A DNA stretch of 15,380 nucleotides from Clostridiales bacterium. GTDB taxonomy: Bacteria > Bacillota > Clostridia > Oscillospirales > Acutalibacteraceae. The stretch covers positions 1 to 15,380 of the forward strand of contig JAAZFZ010000107.1 of assembly GCA_012511485.1 (NCBI GenBank), written 5' to 3'. Positions 1 through 8,438 of this stretch are shown piece by piece. Made by a program: the position numbers and the translations under genes. Within the stretch, counting starts at the first letter, position 1. Each line of letters opens with the position of its first letter. The notes under the pieces were generated by a model, which saw only the letters and a list, made by a program, of their open reading frames with translations, searched no databases and was not told the origin of the DNA.

Positions 1-12
1 GAGGAATGGCAA

Positions 13-3000
13 GTGAGAAAACAAATAGAATTTGAGAGTAGAAATCATTCTGAAAATGCAGGCAAAAAACCAATAATGAAACGGCTTTTTTTGAAAACCC
101 TATGCTTCATATTAGTGTTTACACTTTGCCAGTCAACACTGGCATTCGGCGTCGGTATGCAAAGTGTATGCGAAATCAATGGAAACGAATACTTAACGCT
201 GGACGAAGCACTCAGTGAGGTTCAAAGCGGGCAGACCATTAAGCTTTTAATGGACATTGAACACAACGGCGGCATTGAAATTATTGATAAACGAATCACC
301 TTTGACTTGAACGGGTTTTCTCTCAATGTAGTCAACCCCGTTGAAGTAGGTGAAACACGAGAGATTAGTGCCCTTTATGTTGTCGGTGACGCTGGAGTTG
401 AACTCGAAAATGAAGGCGAATTAAATGTTACAGGCAAGTACGGCGTTTTTGCCGCCGGCATAGATGACCCCACAGATTCGGTCACTAATTATGATACTTC
501 GGTCACCGTTACTTCCGTTACAGCTTTAGGTGATGATTCTATCGGCTTAGCCGCTTATAACGCCAAGGTTACGGTGAAAGGTTCTGTAGTAACCGACGGT
601 TTATATGGCTATGGAGTCGATGCGAATTTTGAACATGCAGAGGTTACCGTAGAGGGCAACGTTAATGTCACCGGAGAGCAAAGCATTGGAGTAATGGCCA
701 ATTCCTTTGCAATTGTAACGGTAGACGGCAGTATTACTGTAAACGGAGAACAATCGTATGGTATACGTGCTTATGACGAAGGAGAAGTCGATGTGTCTGA
801 GGATGTTACCTCAAGTGGCGAATACAGCATCGGCATCTCAGCCGCGGATGCTTGTATCAATGTGTACGGGAATGTAACGGGAGACACCATAGGAATAAGT
901 ACTTTGTATTCCTCCGTTTCTGTTTACGGAAATGTCCGAGCGCTTAACTTTCGCGAGCTCTGCTACGGAGTGAGAGCCGAAGAAAGCAGTAATATTTATA
1001 TTGGCGGAAATGTTGAGTCTCAGGCGATCGGGGTTTTTATTCCCAGATTGTTGAGTGAAGACTTTTGGCAGGTTATTATTGACGGGGTAATAGAAGCTCC
1101 GAATTGTTATATACAAATGGGTGAACACTTTTATAATCTTGAAGACGGCATTCCAATTTTTGACGACGAAGACCCTGAAATATGCTATCGGGCTTATGAA
1201 TACAGGGAAAGCGGAGTATCTGTGGCGATGTTCGCACGAGGCAATGGTAGCGTCGAAGACCCATACCTTATCAGCCACGCCCATCAGCTCTTTAATATTT
1301 CTTGTCTTCTCGATAAGCACTTTTTGCTGACTGAAGATATTGACCTCAGCGGCTATACCGACGGTTCGGGCTGGGAACCTATCGGTCGTTGTGAAGATTC
1401 TTTCTGCGGCACATTTGACGGAGACATGCACACAATCAGCGGTCTTTTTATTGAGCAGGAAAAGGTAAGGAGCTTTCAAGTTCCCGCCGGTCTGTTCGGT
1501 TATACCGGAGAAACTGCCGAAATTCGCAACCTGATATTGGAGGATGTTGATATTACAGGCTGTTATAATGTCGGCGGACTGGTGGGTGATAACAGCGGCA
1601 ATATAACCAATGTCAGCGTCAGCGGTAATGTTAAAGGTGAATGGAATACAGGCGGTTTGGTTGGTTTGAATAAGAGCACAATTTCAGATTCTGCCTTTAC
1701 GGGTAATGTGACCGGCACTGATGAAATAGAATACGGTGATTGGACAGGAGGACTAGTAGGCATTAATTACGGCACGATTTCCAATTGCAAAGCTGATGCA
1801 ACGGTGGAGAGCGATGGCAAATATATAGGCGGCCTTGTGGGCGAAAGTATGGAAACGGGAGCAATTATCAGGTCCCGTTCTGCCTGCACTGTATTGGGCG
1901 GTTATTACATCGGAGGTCTCATCGGTTTAAACAGAAGCGAAACTGCCGACTGTTATTCAAAGTGCATGGTGGGAGGGAATCGGTATGTCGGTGGTCTGGT
2001 GGGCAGTAATTTAGGCGATGTTTCCAACTCTTTTGCTGCCGGAATTGTGGGAGGAAATGATAATCTCGGCGGTCTGATAGGCATCGGTGGAGGTGAAGCT
2101 ATCGACAGTAGTTACTGGGATACAGAAATATCACATCAAATGTATTCGGATGGCGGCACAGGTAAAACTACAGCCGAAATGAAGCAGCAGGAGACATATA
2201 TTGATTGGGATTTTGCAAGCATCTGGAGCATTGATAAGAGTAATAATGACGGATACCCATTTTTAAGGTGGCAGGTTGAACCCACACAACAACCCGTATT
2301 AAGTCAAACCGGTATCCAAGCCGGCTCCATAACCGCAATGGGCGCAACCTTAGAATTTGCATCCGATGAAGCCGGAACTTATTATTATTTGGTCTATACG
2401 GCAGAAAATGCCGCACCCGATGCAGCAGCTATTAAAGCTCAGGGAGCAGCGGTAGCCAAAGGAAGCGGTGCAGCGGGGACAGAAAATGCGGTTGCAGTAA
2501 CCGAGTTAACGGCATCGACTGCTTATAAGGCGTATATCATTGTAGAAGATGCACACGGAAATGTTTCAAATATTGCGGTTATCGCTTTTACAACGGCAAC
2601 AGACGAAATAGCGACCTATGCTTTGACTGTTGTTAACGGTACGGGCAGCGGCAAATATCAAGAGGGTGCGAATGTCACCATTACGGCAGATATTGCCCCC
2701 GCAGGGAAGGAGTTTGACAAATGGACGACCTCGGACGGGGTGACCTTTGCTAACTCATACGCTGCCAGTACATCCTTTACCATGCTCGGCAGGGCGGTTA
2801 CGGTGACTGCCGGTTATAAGGATTTGTTGCCCGAAACCTATGCCATAAACATCCAAAACGACGGAAACGGCACAGCTACAGCAAGCGCAACCTCAGCCGT
2901 AGCAGGGGCGGAAATTACCCTGACCGCAACCGCCAACAGCGGTTACCGTTTCAAGGAGTGGAAAATTGTTGAGGGCAACTTGATAGTCACAGGTGACAAA

Positions 3001-3480
3001 TTCATAATGCCTGCGAATACTGTATCTATTAAGGCAATCTTTGAAAAAATCCCGGCAAAACCCCCATATTACAAAATCATTAAAGGTGCGCACGAGAATT
3101 GGGGAAAAGGCTCGGATTCTGAAATTGAAATTATTTGCAACGGTGATTTTTCCAAATTTACCGGTGTTAGGGTAGATGGCGCTCTGTTGACTTCGGATAA
3201 ATATATTGCCGAATCAGGCAGCACCGTCATCACTCTCAAACCCGAATATCTTTCAACCCTGGCACCCGGAGAGCATACCATAGAGATTCTCTATACCGAT
3301 GGGAGCGTCAAAACAAAATTCACAGTTGAGCCGGCAGAAACAAATGTACCCGACAAAATCCCACAGACCGGAGGGGACTTTAATACTGCGCTGCTATTTG
3401 TGCTGGTGCTGTCCTCGGGTGCGGGCATTTTAGGCACGATTCTATTCGGCAAGAAAAGGCGTATAACAAAGAAATCATAG
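13..3480 (+). CDS. Large cell-wall-anchored surface protein with GLUG repeats and IPQTG sorting signal
   Basis: This is a secreted, probably wall-attached multidomain protein, likely involved in adhesion or surface interaction; no enzymatic motif is seen. Counting from the GTG at 13, a signal peptide starts at M22 (basic MKR, then a hydrophobic run to about 45). Next come a DLNG-containing entry segment (about 50-120), a glycine/valine-rich beta-helix with repeats of roughly 20-25 residues (about 135-365), a typical pre-GLUG segment with DPYLIS and DIDLSG (about 409-490), and seven GGLVG/GGLIG repeats (about 522-720). An FN3-like domain (about 761-862), two divergent InlB-type beta repeats (about 869-938 and 943-1016) and an X2-like domain (about 1020-1108) follow. 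The C-terminus has IPQTG at 1116-1120, a membrane segment and a KKRR tail, the order of a sortase substrate. The GTG has a GAGGAA SD at 1-6; ATG at 76 (M22) lacks a clear SD. The frame is open to base 1, so the start could lie upstream. Confidence 0.88.
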   Translation: MRKQIEFESRNHSENAGKKPIMKRLFLKTLCFILVFTLCQSTLAFGVGMQSVCEINGNEYLTLDEALSEVQSGQTIKLLMDIEHNGGIEIIDKRITFDLNGFSLNVVNPVEVGETREISALYVVGDAGVELENEGELNVTGKYGVFAAGIDDPTDSVTNYDTSVTVTSVTALGDDSIGLAAYNAKVTVKGSVVTDGLYGYGVDANFEHAEVTVEGNVNVTGEQSIGVMANSFAIVTVDGSITVNGEQSYGIRAYDEGEVDVSEDVTSSGEYSIGISAADACINVYGNVTGDTIGISTLYSSVSVYGNVRALNFRELCYGVRAEESSNIYIGGNVESQAIGVFIPRLLSEDFWQVIIDGVIEAPNCYIQMGEHFYNLEDGIPIFDDEDPEICYRAYEYRESGVSVAMFARGNGSVEDPYLISHAHQLFNISCLLDKHFLLTEDIDLSGYTDGSGWEPIGRCEDSFCGTFDGDMHTISGLFIEQEKVRSFQVPAGLFGYTGETAEIRNLILEDVDITGCYNVGGLVGDNSGNITNVSVSGNVKGEWNTGGLVGLNKSTISDSAFTGNVTGTDEIEYGDWTGGLVGINYGTISNCKADATVESDGKYIGGLVGESMETGAIIRSRSACTVLGGYYIGGLIGLNRSETADCYSKCMVGGNRYVGGLVGSNLGDVSNSFAAGIVGGNDNLGGLIGIGGGEAIDSSYWDTEISHQMYSDGGTGKTTAEMKQQETYIDWDFASIWSIDKSNNDGYPFLRWQVEPTQQPVLSQTGIQAGSITAMGATLEFASDEAGTYYYLVYTAENAAPDAAAIKAQGAAVAKGSGAAGTENAVAVTELTASTAYKAYIIVEDAHGNVSNIAVIAFTTATDEIATYALTVVNGTGSGKYQEGANVTITADIAPAGKEFDKWTTSDGVTFANSYAASTSFTMLGRAVTVTAGYKDLLPETYAINIQNDGNGTATASATSAVAGAEITLTATANSGYRFKEWKIVEGNLIVTGDKFIMPANTVSIKAIFEKIPAKPPYYKIIKGAHENWGKGSDSEIEIICNGDFSKFTGVRVDGALLTSDKYIAESGSTVITLKPEYLSTLAPGEHTIEILYTDGSVKTKFTVEPAETNVPDKIPQTGGDFNTALLFVLVLSSGAGILGTILFGKKRRITKKS

Positions 3481-3506
3481 TTTTTTAAATTTTGAATAGA
3501 CGGCGT

Positions 3507-3538
3507 GAACAGACGGCGGGATTCCCCGCCGTCTGTTC
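3507..3538 (+). terminator. Perfect 14-bp hairpin after the surface protein gene
   Basis: GAACAGACGGCGGG (3507-3520) and CCCGCCGTCTGTTC (3525-3538) pair perfectly around a four-base ATTC loop, 26 bases after the surface protein stop. The stem is GC-rich and very stable. The following bases (CTTTG) are a poor U-tract, so it may be a weak intrinsic terminator or an mRNA 3'-end stabiliser. A T-rich run lies before the stem rather than after it. Confidence 0.65.
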
Positions 3539-3540
3539 CT

Positions 3541-3762
3541 TTGTGGTTAAAATACACGCAAAAGAGCTTACCCGTTTAATCCATTTTCAAGCTGCTTGCG
3601 TAGTGAAACATATTCTCCATTCTTACATTTTCGCATTAAAACAGTTTTTGCGGGGACAAATCATTAAAAAGTTGCGCAGGGTGCAACCGATGTTGCAAAA
3701 CCTATTGCTAAATATAATATGTAATTATATAATTATTGTATAATATACTAGGGGGGAATGGC
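3541..3762 (+). promoter_or_regulatory. Control region of the catabolic operon
   Basis: This AT-rich stretch between the hairpin and the first operon gene holds no convincing gene. A TATAAT hexamer lies at 3713-3718, placing a transcription start near 3725 and a leader of about 38 bases. The upstream TTGCAA (3693-3698) is only 14 bases away, short for a -35 element, so activation may be needed or the promoter may be misassigned. A second TATAAT at 3739-3744 would start transcription inside the ribosome binding site and is less likely. I see no TPP-riboswitch core despite the two TPP enzymes downstream. Confidence 0.4.
3682..3697. promoter_or_regulatory. 16-base palindrome, candidate operator for the IclR-type regulator
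   Basis: TGCAAC-CGAT-GTTGCA is a perfect inverted repeat with six-base arms and a four-base centre. A third GTTGC half-site at 3671-3675 lies just upstream in alternating orientation. It sits just ahead of the TATAAT at 3713, where a bound repressor would block RNA polymerase. IclR-family regulators bind short palindromes of this size. The pairing with the operon's own IclR protein is inferred from position alone. Confidence 0.45.
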
Positions 3763-5553
3763 ATGAAATTGACAGGCGGAGAAATAATTGTTAAACAACT
3801 TGTCAAAGAGGGAGTGCCTTATATTCTGGGTATTCCGGGGCACGGAGTTTTGGGTTTATTTGATGCTATCCGAAAAGAAGAGGCAGAAGGAAGAATCAAA
3901 TACATACAGGTTAAACATGAGCAGGCGGCTGCTGCGATTGCAGACGGATATTTCAGGGTTGCGGGCAAGCCGCTGGTCACCTTTGCCTCAATAGGGCCGG
4001 GTTCATTAAATACAAGCATAGGGCTTGGCACGGCATATGTTGATTCAACAGCCTTTTTGCAGCTTTGCGGTGACACTCATGTGCATATGAAGGGCGTCGG
4101 TGTCCTGCAGGAGATTGAACGTTATTCTGACAGCAACATTATCCGCAGCCTTGAGCCGCTTGTAAAAAGAAGCTGGAGGGCGGAGTCAACAGCGCAGTTA
4201 CCCAGAATTATTCACAGGTCATTCAATCAAATGACTTCCGGCAGGAGCGGCCCGTGCGTAATTGCTCTGCCAATGGATGTGCAGGCAACCGCGGTTGAAT
4301 GTACTCTTATGCCGGTTGAAGCTGAAAAAGCCGATTCCGTGCCCTGTGCGGATATGCAGTATATTAAAAAGGCAATCAGCTTAATGCGCAATGCCAAACG
4401 CCCCGTAATTCTTGCGGGTGGCGGAGCGCTCCGTGCAAGGGCGGCGGAGCTTATTACCGCTCTGGCGGAAAAATGGGGTGCTGCAATTGTCACAACCCTT
4501 GCGGGCAAAGGAGCCGTGAGTGAAGAGCATGAACAATATTGCTTCCACACAGGCTCAAAGGGTACTCCAATAGGGCTTAAAATTTGCCGTGAGGCTGATG
4601 TTGTTCTGGCTGTGGGCACCCGCTTTGCGGACGAAACCACCTGCTCATACAGAAAGGGAGTTGCCTTTAATTTCCCCGACACAAAGCTTATACATATTGA
4701 TATTGACGCAGGGGAGATAGGCAAAAACTACGGTGCGGATGTCGGCATAATAGCGGATTTGAATGACGGCCTTGCAAAGCTCATTGAAAATTACACCGAT
4801 AAGGTCGACAGAAGGGATTATCTTAACGAAATCAAAGCACTCAGGGCAGACTGGAAAAAATATAAGGAGGATTACCGAAGCATCAGAGCTGAAAAAATGA
4901 CTATTTCCCAGCTGATAGGCTTAATGAACAGTATCCTCCCTGATGACACTATTATCGCAACCTCATCAGGCAACACACAGGCACAGCTTTTCCAGGAGTA
5001 TTGTTACAAAAAGCCTTACTGCAACCTTACCACCGGCGGGTTTTCTACCATGGGCTGGGCAGTCCCAGCTGCAATGGGTGCGAAGCTTGCAAAGCCGGAG
5101 GCGCCCGTTGTCGCACTGCTAGGTGATGGCGATTTCATGATGATTATTCAGGAGCTTTCAACAATAGCGCAGTATGATATCCCCATTGTTATCGTGCTTG
5201 CTAATAACTGCGGATGGATGGCGATAAAGGATCTCCAAATGGATGCCCTTGGTGAAGAAACTGCCTTCGGCAATGACTTTTTGAAGGGCGGTAATGTTTA
5301 CAGCCCTGATTTCTGCAGTATTGCAAAGGCATTTAGTATTGATGCTTATAAAGCCGACACAAGGGATGAGGTAGAAATCGCTCTCTATTCTGCAATAAAA
5401 GCCAATAAACCCGCACTGATATCCGTGGATGTTTCAAGAGAATACCCGTATACGGGCGGCAAGGCTTTCGGCTGGTGGGATGTCCCGATTCCCGCCTATA
5501 TGGAGGAGAAGCGGGCGGCCTATGAAAGAGCCGTGAAGGAAGAAACCATATAA
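3763..5553 (+). CDS. Thiamine diphosphate-dependent enzyme of the acetolactate synthase/IolD type
   Basis: The protein has 596 residues and the three-domain plan of the POX/ALS family. An N-terminal PYR domain carries the catalytic glutamate E53 (KHEQAA) and a SIGPGS.N segment. A central domain carries the AGGGAL segment. A C-terminal PP domain carries the metal/TPP motif G454-D455-G456 through N481-N482. GHGVLGLF near the start, GDT after the first domain, LQEIERYSD and ALPMDVQ recall IolD (trihydroxycyclohexanedione hydrolase of inositol catabolism) more than true acetolactate synthase, but it is shorter than IolD (about 640 residues), and no other inositol gene apart from the broken oxidoreductase is present. 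The likely chemistry is C-C cleavage or ligation of a 2-keto or cyclic diketone compound. ATG at 3763 is chosen over the upstream in-frame ATG at 3736 because AGGGGGG (3750-3756) lies six bases ahead of it. It is the first gene of the operon. Confidence 0.88.
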   Translation: MKLTGGEIIVKQLVKEGVPYILGIPGHGVLGLFDAIRKEEAEGRIKYIQVKHEQAAAAIADGYFRVAGKPLVTFASIGPGSLNTSIGLGTAYVDSTAFLQLCGDTHVHMKGVGVLQEIERYSDSNIIRSLEPLVKRSWRAESTAQLPRIIHRSFNQMTSGRSGPCVIALPMDVQATAVECTLMPVEAEKADSVPCADMQYIKKAISLMRNAKRPVILAGGGALRARAAELITALAEKWGAAIVTTLAGKGAVSEEHEQYCFHTGSKGTPIGLKICREADVVLAVGTRFADETTCSYRKGVAFNFPDTKLIHIDIDAGEIGKNYGADVGIIADLNDGLAKLIENYTDKVDRRDYLNEIKALRADWKKYKEDYRSIRAEKMTISQLIGLMNSILPDDTIIATSSGNTQAQLFQEYCYKKPYCNLTTGGFSTMGWAVPAAMGAKLAKPEAPVVALLGDGDFMMIIQELSTIAQYDIPIVIVLANNCGWMAIKDLQMDALGEETAFGNDFLKGGNVYSPDFCSIAKAFSIDAYKADTRDEVEIALYSAIKANKPALISVDVSREYPYTGGKAFGWWDVPIPAYMEEKRAAYERAVKEETI

Positions 5554-5599
5554 TCATTAATCCGAAAAGTATCTTTTATTAAGAGAAAGGGGAATTAGC

Positions 5600-6642
5600 A
5601 TGATGAAATTTGTTTTGATTGGCTGCGGCAGGATTGCCACCCTTCATGTTGCCGGCTATAGTAACAGGGACGATGCCGTGCTATGGGGCGTATATGACAA
5701 AAAACGCGCAGCCGCCGAGAAATTTGCAAAGGAACACAACATCCCCAAGGTTTATGATACGTATGAAGAGGTTCTTCAGGATAAGGAGATAACAGGAGTT
5801 GAAATCCTCGTGCCTCATCACCTGCACTGTGAATTGACCGTTCAGGCATGTAAGGCAAAAAAGCATGTTTCGGTGCAAAAGCCTATGGCGATGAATCTCG
5901 AGGAATGCAACAAAATGATTGCCGCCGCAAAGGAGAACGGCGTCAAGCTGAAGGTATATGAAAATTTTGTGCATTATCCCCCTTATAAGAAAGCAAAGCA
6001 GATGATTGAAAGCGGAGAAATCGGAGAGGTACGGGGTATCAGATACAAGATGAATAACGGAGGGCTCAATTCCCAAAATACTCCTGCCGCAAAAGTGCGT
6101 GCAAAAAAAGCCGGTGTTGAGCTGACGGACGATTTAATGCCCACAGGCTGGGCGGTTGACACCCTCTCCTGGACATGGAGGCTCAATGAAACGCTTTCGG
6201 GCGGCGGTCCGGTTGTATTTGATGACGGATATCATAAATTTTCAATGTTTATTGACCTTTTCGGGGAGGTTGAAAAGGTGAGCGCATGGAAATCACGGGT
6301 TCAAGAGGTATTCTCTGGGTGACGAGATGCACCGCCGAAATGCTCAGTGATGTCGCCCCTCTTGTGATGTACAGGGACGGTAAGCTTAACGAGTTCTGGG
6401 ATATGCCACATGACTGGCAGGATTCCTTTATCAATTCTACTCATGACTTTATCGACTCGATAAAGCTTGACAGGGAGCCTGTTTTAACTGGCGAAAGAGG
6501 GAGAGAAGTGCTTAAATTTGCACTTGCGGCAATGGAGTCCTCCAAAAAACAAAACGAGGTCTTTCTTGACAGCTATGAAGATAAGCCCATACCCGAGAAA
6601 AAGGGCTTTATTAGCGTGTTAATGAGCAAAAAGGGTAAATAG
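5600..6642 (+). pseudogene. Gfo/Idh/MocA-family oxidoreductase broken by an internal deletion and frameshift
   Basis: The family uses NAD(P) to oxidise or reduce sugars, inositols and related polyols. Frame 1 (5600-6322) has the Rossmann motif GCGRIA, the VQKP variant of the EKP motif, and YENFVHYPP, and runs well into the substrate domain as far as EKVSAW. It then reads nine unrelated residues to a TGA at 6320. The family C-terminus (EITGSRGILWV, DMPHDWQDSF, LTGERGREVLKFALAA) continues in another frame from 6286-6289 to 6642. The frame change equals a loss of 3n+1 bases at about 6288. By comparison with relatives as I remember them, about 50-60 residues between VSAW and EITG are missing, so this is more than a single-base error. 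The second fragment has an ATG at 6286 behind AAGGTGAG and might be translated, but it would be only the C-terminal strands. RBS AAAGGGG precedes 5600; ATG at 5603 is an alternative start. Confidence 0.8.
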
Positions 6643-6643
6643 A

Positions 6644-7486
6644 ATGAATAAAAAGCGTTGTTTATCTGCAGCAGCAGAAATAAGAAAGTTAGCAATCACC
6701 GCAATGGAATCAGCAGGGTTCGGTCATGTCGGCGGCAGTATGTCCGTGTGTGATGCCCTGGCTGTGCTTTACGAGGAGATTATGAATATTGACCCTCTGA
6801 ATCCCGAAAAGGAGGATAGAGACAGGCTGGTGCTCTCAAAAGGTCACTGCGGGCCAGCTCTCTATGCCGCCTTGGCATACAAGGGATTTTTCCCGAAATC
6901 GGAGCTTCTGACACTCAATGCCAACGGAACAAGGCTGCCCAGTCACTGTGACAGGCTAAAAACAGTAGGCATAGATATCAGCACAGGCTCTTTGGGTCAA
7001 GGGCTGTCCCTGGGGAGCGGCGTTGCCATGGGCAATAAAATGAAAGGCTTAAACAGTTACACCTATGTTATAGTCGGCGACGGTGAGCTTCAGGAGGGTC
7101 AGAATTGGGAGGCTGTCCAGTTCATTGCACACAGGTGTCTGTCAAATCTTGTTATCCTTGTTGATAACAACAAACGCCAGCTTGACGGTTACACTGAGCA
7201 GGTTTGCAGGCAGTTTGATATTAAAGCAAAATTTGAAGCATTCGGGCTTTTTGCCATTGAGGTTAACGGGCACGATGTCGAGTCGATTTTTAACGGAATA
7301 TCAAAAGCCAAAAGCAGCGGTATGCCGGCTGCGGTTATTCTTGAAACCGAAAAGGGGCACGGCTGCAGCTTTGCCGAAATCCCCGGTTTCAACCATTATA
7401 TGGTGTTCGACAGGGGAATGGCGGAACAGGCACGCAGGGAAATTGACAGAAGGTTGGAGGTGAGTCTAAGGGATGATTTGCAGTAA
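6644..7486 (+). CDS. Transketolase, N-terminal (TPP-binding) subunit
   Basis: This 280-residue protein is the first half of a split transketolase, the PP domain that holds TPP and the metal. Visible motifs are GHVGGS (H28), SKGHCGPALY (H68), the TPP signature G145-D146-G147 with ELQEGQNWEA through N175-N176, and a C-terminal EKGHG. Together with the next gene it should move a two-carbon ketol unit between ketose and aldose substrates in the cytoplasm. Split transketolases are common in archaea and Firmicutes and are often recruited to dedicated catabolic routes, for example for apulose phosphate or sulfofructose. The start lies one base after the stop of the broken oxidoreductase, with AAGGG eight bases upstream. 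The 14-base overlap with the next gene implies coupled translation and an obligate complex. The physiological sugar is unknown. Confidence 0.93.
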   Translation: MNKKRCLSAAAEIRKLAITAMESAGFGHVGGSMSVCDALAVLYEEIMNIDPLNPEKEDRDRLVLSKGHCGPALYAALAYKGFFPKSELLTLNANGTRLPSHCDRLKTVGIDISTGSLGQGLSLGSGVAMGNKMKGLNSYTYVIVGDGELQEGQNWEAVQFIAHRCLSNLVILVDNNKRQLDGYTEQVCRQFDIKAKFEAFGLFAIEVNGHDVESIFNGISKAKSSGMPAAVILETEKGHGCSFAEIPGFNHYMVFDRGMAEQARREIDRRLEVSLRDDLQ

Positions 7487-8438
7487 ATTAGATTTTGATA
7501 CCAAAGAAATGCGAGCCTCCTATTGCGATGCCCTTATTCATGCTGCCGAGCAAAATGAAAAAATTGTTGCTGTCGATGCCGATGTCAGCTTTTCAATGGG
7601 TACAGAGCCTTTTTATAAAAAATTCCCGCAAAGAAGCATTAACTGCGGAATTATGGAGGCTCATGCCGTCGGCTTTGCTGCGGGAATGTCTGCTGTCGGA
7701 TACATCCCGTTTGTGCATATGTTCGGCACATTTGCCACAAGGAGGGCATACGACCAGCTTTTTCTTTCGTGTGCCTATCAGGATTTGAATGTCAAAATAA
7801 TCGGCGGCGATGCGGGCGTAACGGCTGCGGCAAATGGCGGCACTCATATGCCCTTTGAAGATATGGCAATTGTCAGGGCTATACCGAATTTTACAATTAT
7901 AGAGCCTGCCGACGGCACGATGTATAAATCCCTGGTGCCGTATATTGCAAACACCTATGGCAATTTCTATGTTCGTTCAAGCCGCAAAAAGTCTATAAAA
8001 ATATATCGTGACGATGCCGAATTTACCGTCGGTCATGCCAACATCCTTACACAAGGCAATGATGTAGCGATTATCGCCTGCGGGATAATGGTTCATCAGG
8101 CTCTGCGGGCATATGAGCTTCTTAAAAAAGAAGGAATTAATGCCTGCGTTGCTGATATGCACACAATTAAGCCTGTTGATAAGGATGCGGTAGAAAAGCT
8201 TGCGAATGTCTGCGGTGCGGTTGTTACAGCAGAAAACCACAATATAATCGGAGGTCTGGGCAATGCCGTGGGCGAATGTCTGCTGGGGATTGACCCTGTT
8301 GTGCCTATGGAGAGAGTTGGCGTCAATGACACCTTCGGTGAAGTCGGAACACAGGAATTTCTAATGACGAAATTCGGCTTAACGGCGGAAAATATAGCGG
8401 CAAAAGCAAAAAAAGTAATCGGGAGGAAAAGAAAATGA
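7473..8438 (+). CDS. Transketolase, C-terminal (pyrimidine-domain) subunit
   Basis: This 321-residue protein contains the pyrimidine-binding domain and the C-terminal transketolase domain. The catalytic glutamate that activates the cofactor aminopyrimidine is E62 in NCGIMEAHAVG, followed by GMSAVGYIPFVHMFGTFATRR. GGDAGVTAAANGGTH and IEPAD are typical of the PYR domain, and the C-terminal domain has TAENHNIIGGLG. It should form an alpha2beta2 enzyme with the preceding gene. GGAGGTGAG (7456-7464), inside the end of the upstream gene, is the ribosome binding site for ATG 7473, eight bases away. The stop overlaps the next start in an ATGA arrangement (8435-8438). No frame damage is seen, so the transketolase looks functional even though the oxidoreductase is not. 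Confidence 0.93.
   Translation: MICSKLDFDTKEMRASYCDALIHAAEQNEKIVAVDADVSFSMGTEPFYKKFPQRSINCGIMEAHAVGFAAGMSAVGYIPFVHMFGTFATRRAYDQLFLSCAYQDLNVKIIGGDAGVTAAANGGTHMPFEDMAIVRAIPNFTIIEPADGTMYKSLVPYIANTYGNFYVRSSRKKSIKIYRDDAEFTVGHANILTQGNDVAIIACGIMVHQALRAYELLKKEGINACVADMHTIKPVDKDAVEKLANVCGAVVTAENHNIIGGLGNAVGECLLGIDPVVPMERVGVNDTFGEVGTQEFLMTKFGLTAENIAAKAKKVIGRKRK

Noticed and set aside
838..1479. 213-codon reverse-strand open frame inside the surface protein gene
   Set aside because: It is antisense to a well-supported repeat protein, has no recognisable motifs, and is explained by the repetitive composition of the sense gene.
3492..3743. Open frame of 83 codons between the surface protein and the TPP enzyme
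   Set aside because: It runs through the 14-bp hairpin and the palindrome, has no ribosome binding site and no recognisable protein features.
3739..3744. Second TATAAT as the operon's -10 box
   Set aside because: Transcription would begin at about 3751, inside the ribosome binding site, and no -35-like hexamer lies 17 bases upstream.
3541..3762. Possible TPP riboswitch ahead of the TPP-enzyme operon
   Set aside because: No conserved TPP-aptamer core or matching paired elements could be found in the leader, and the likely leader of about 38 bases is too short.
4227..4724. 165-codon reverse-strand open frame inside the TPP enzyme
   Set aside because: It is antisense to conserved TPP-enzyme sequence and has no start context or motif.
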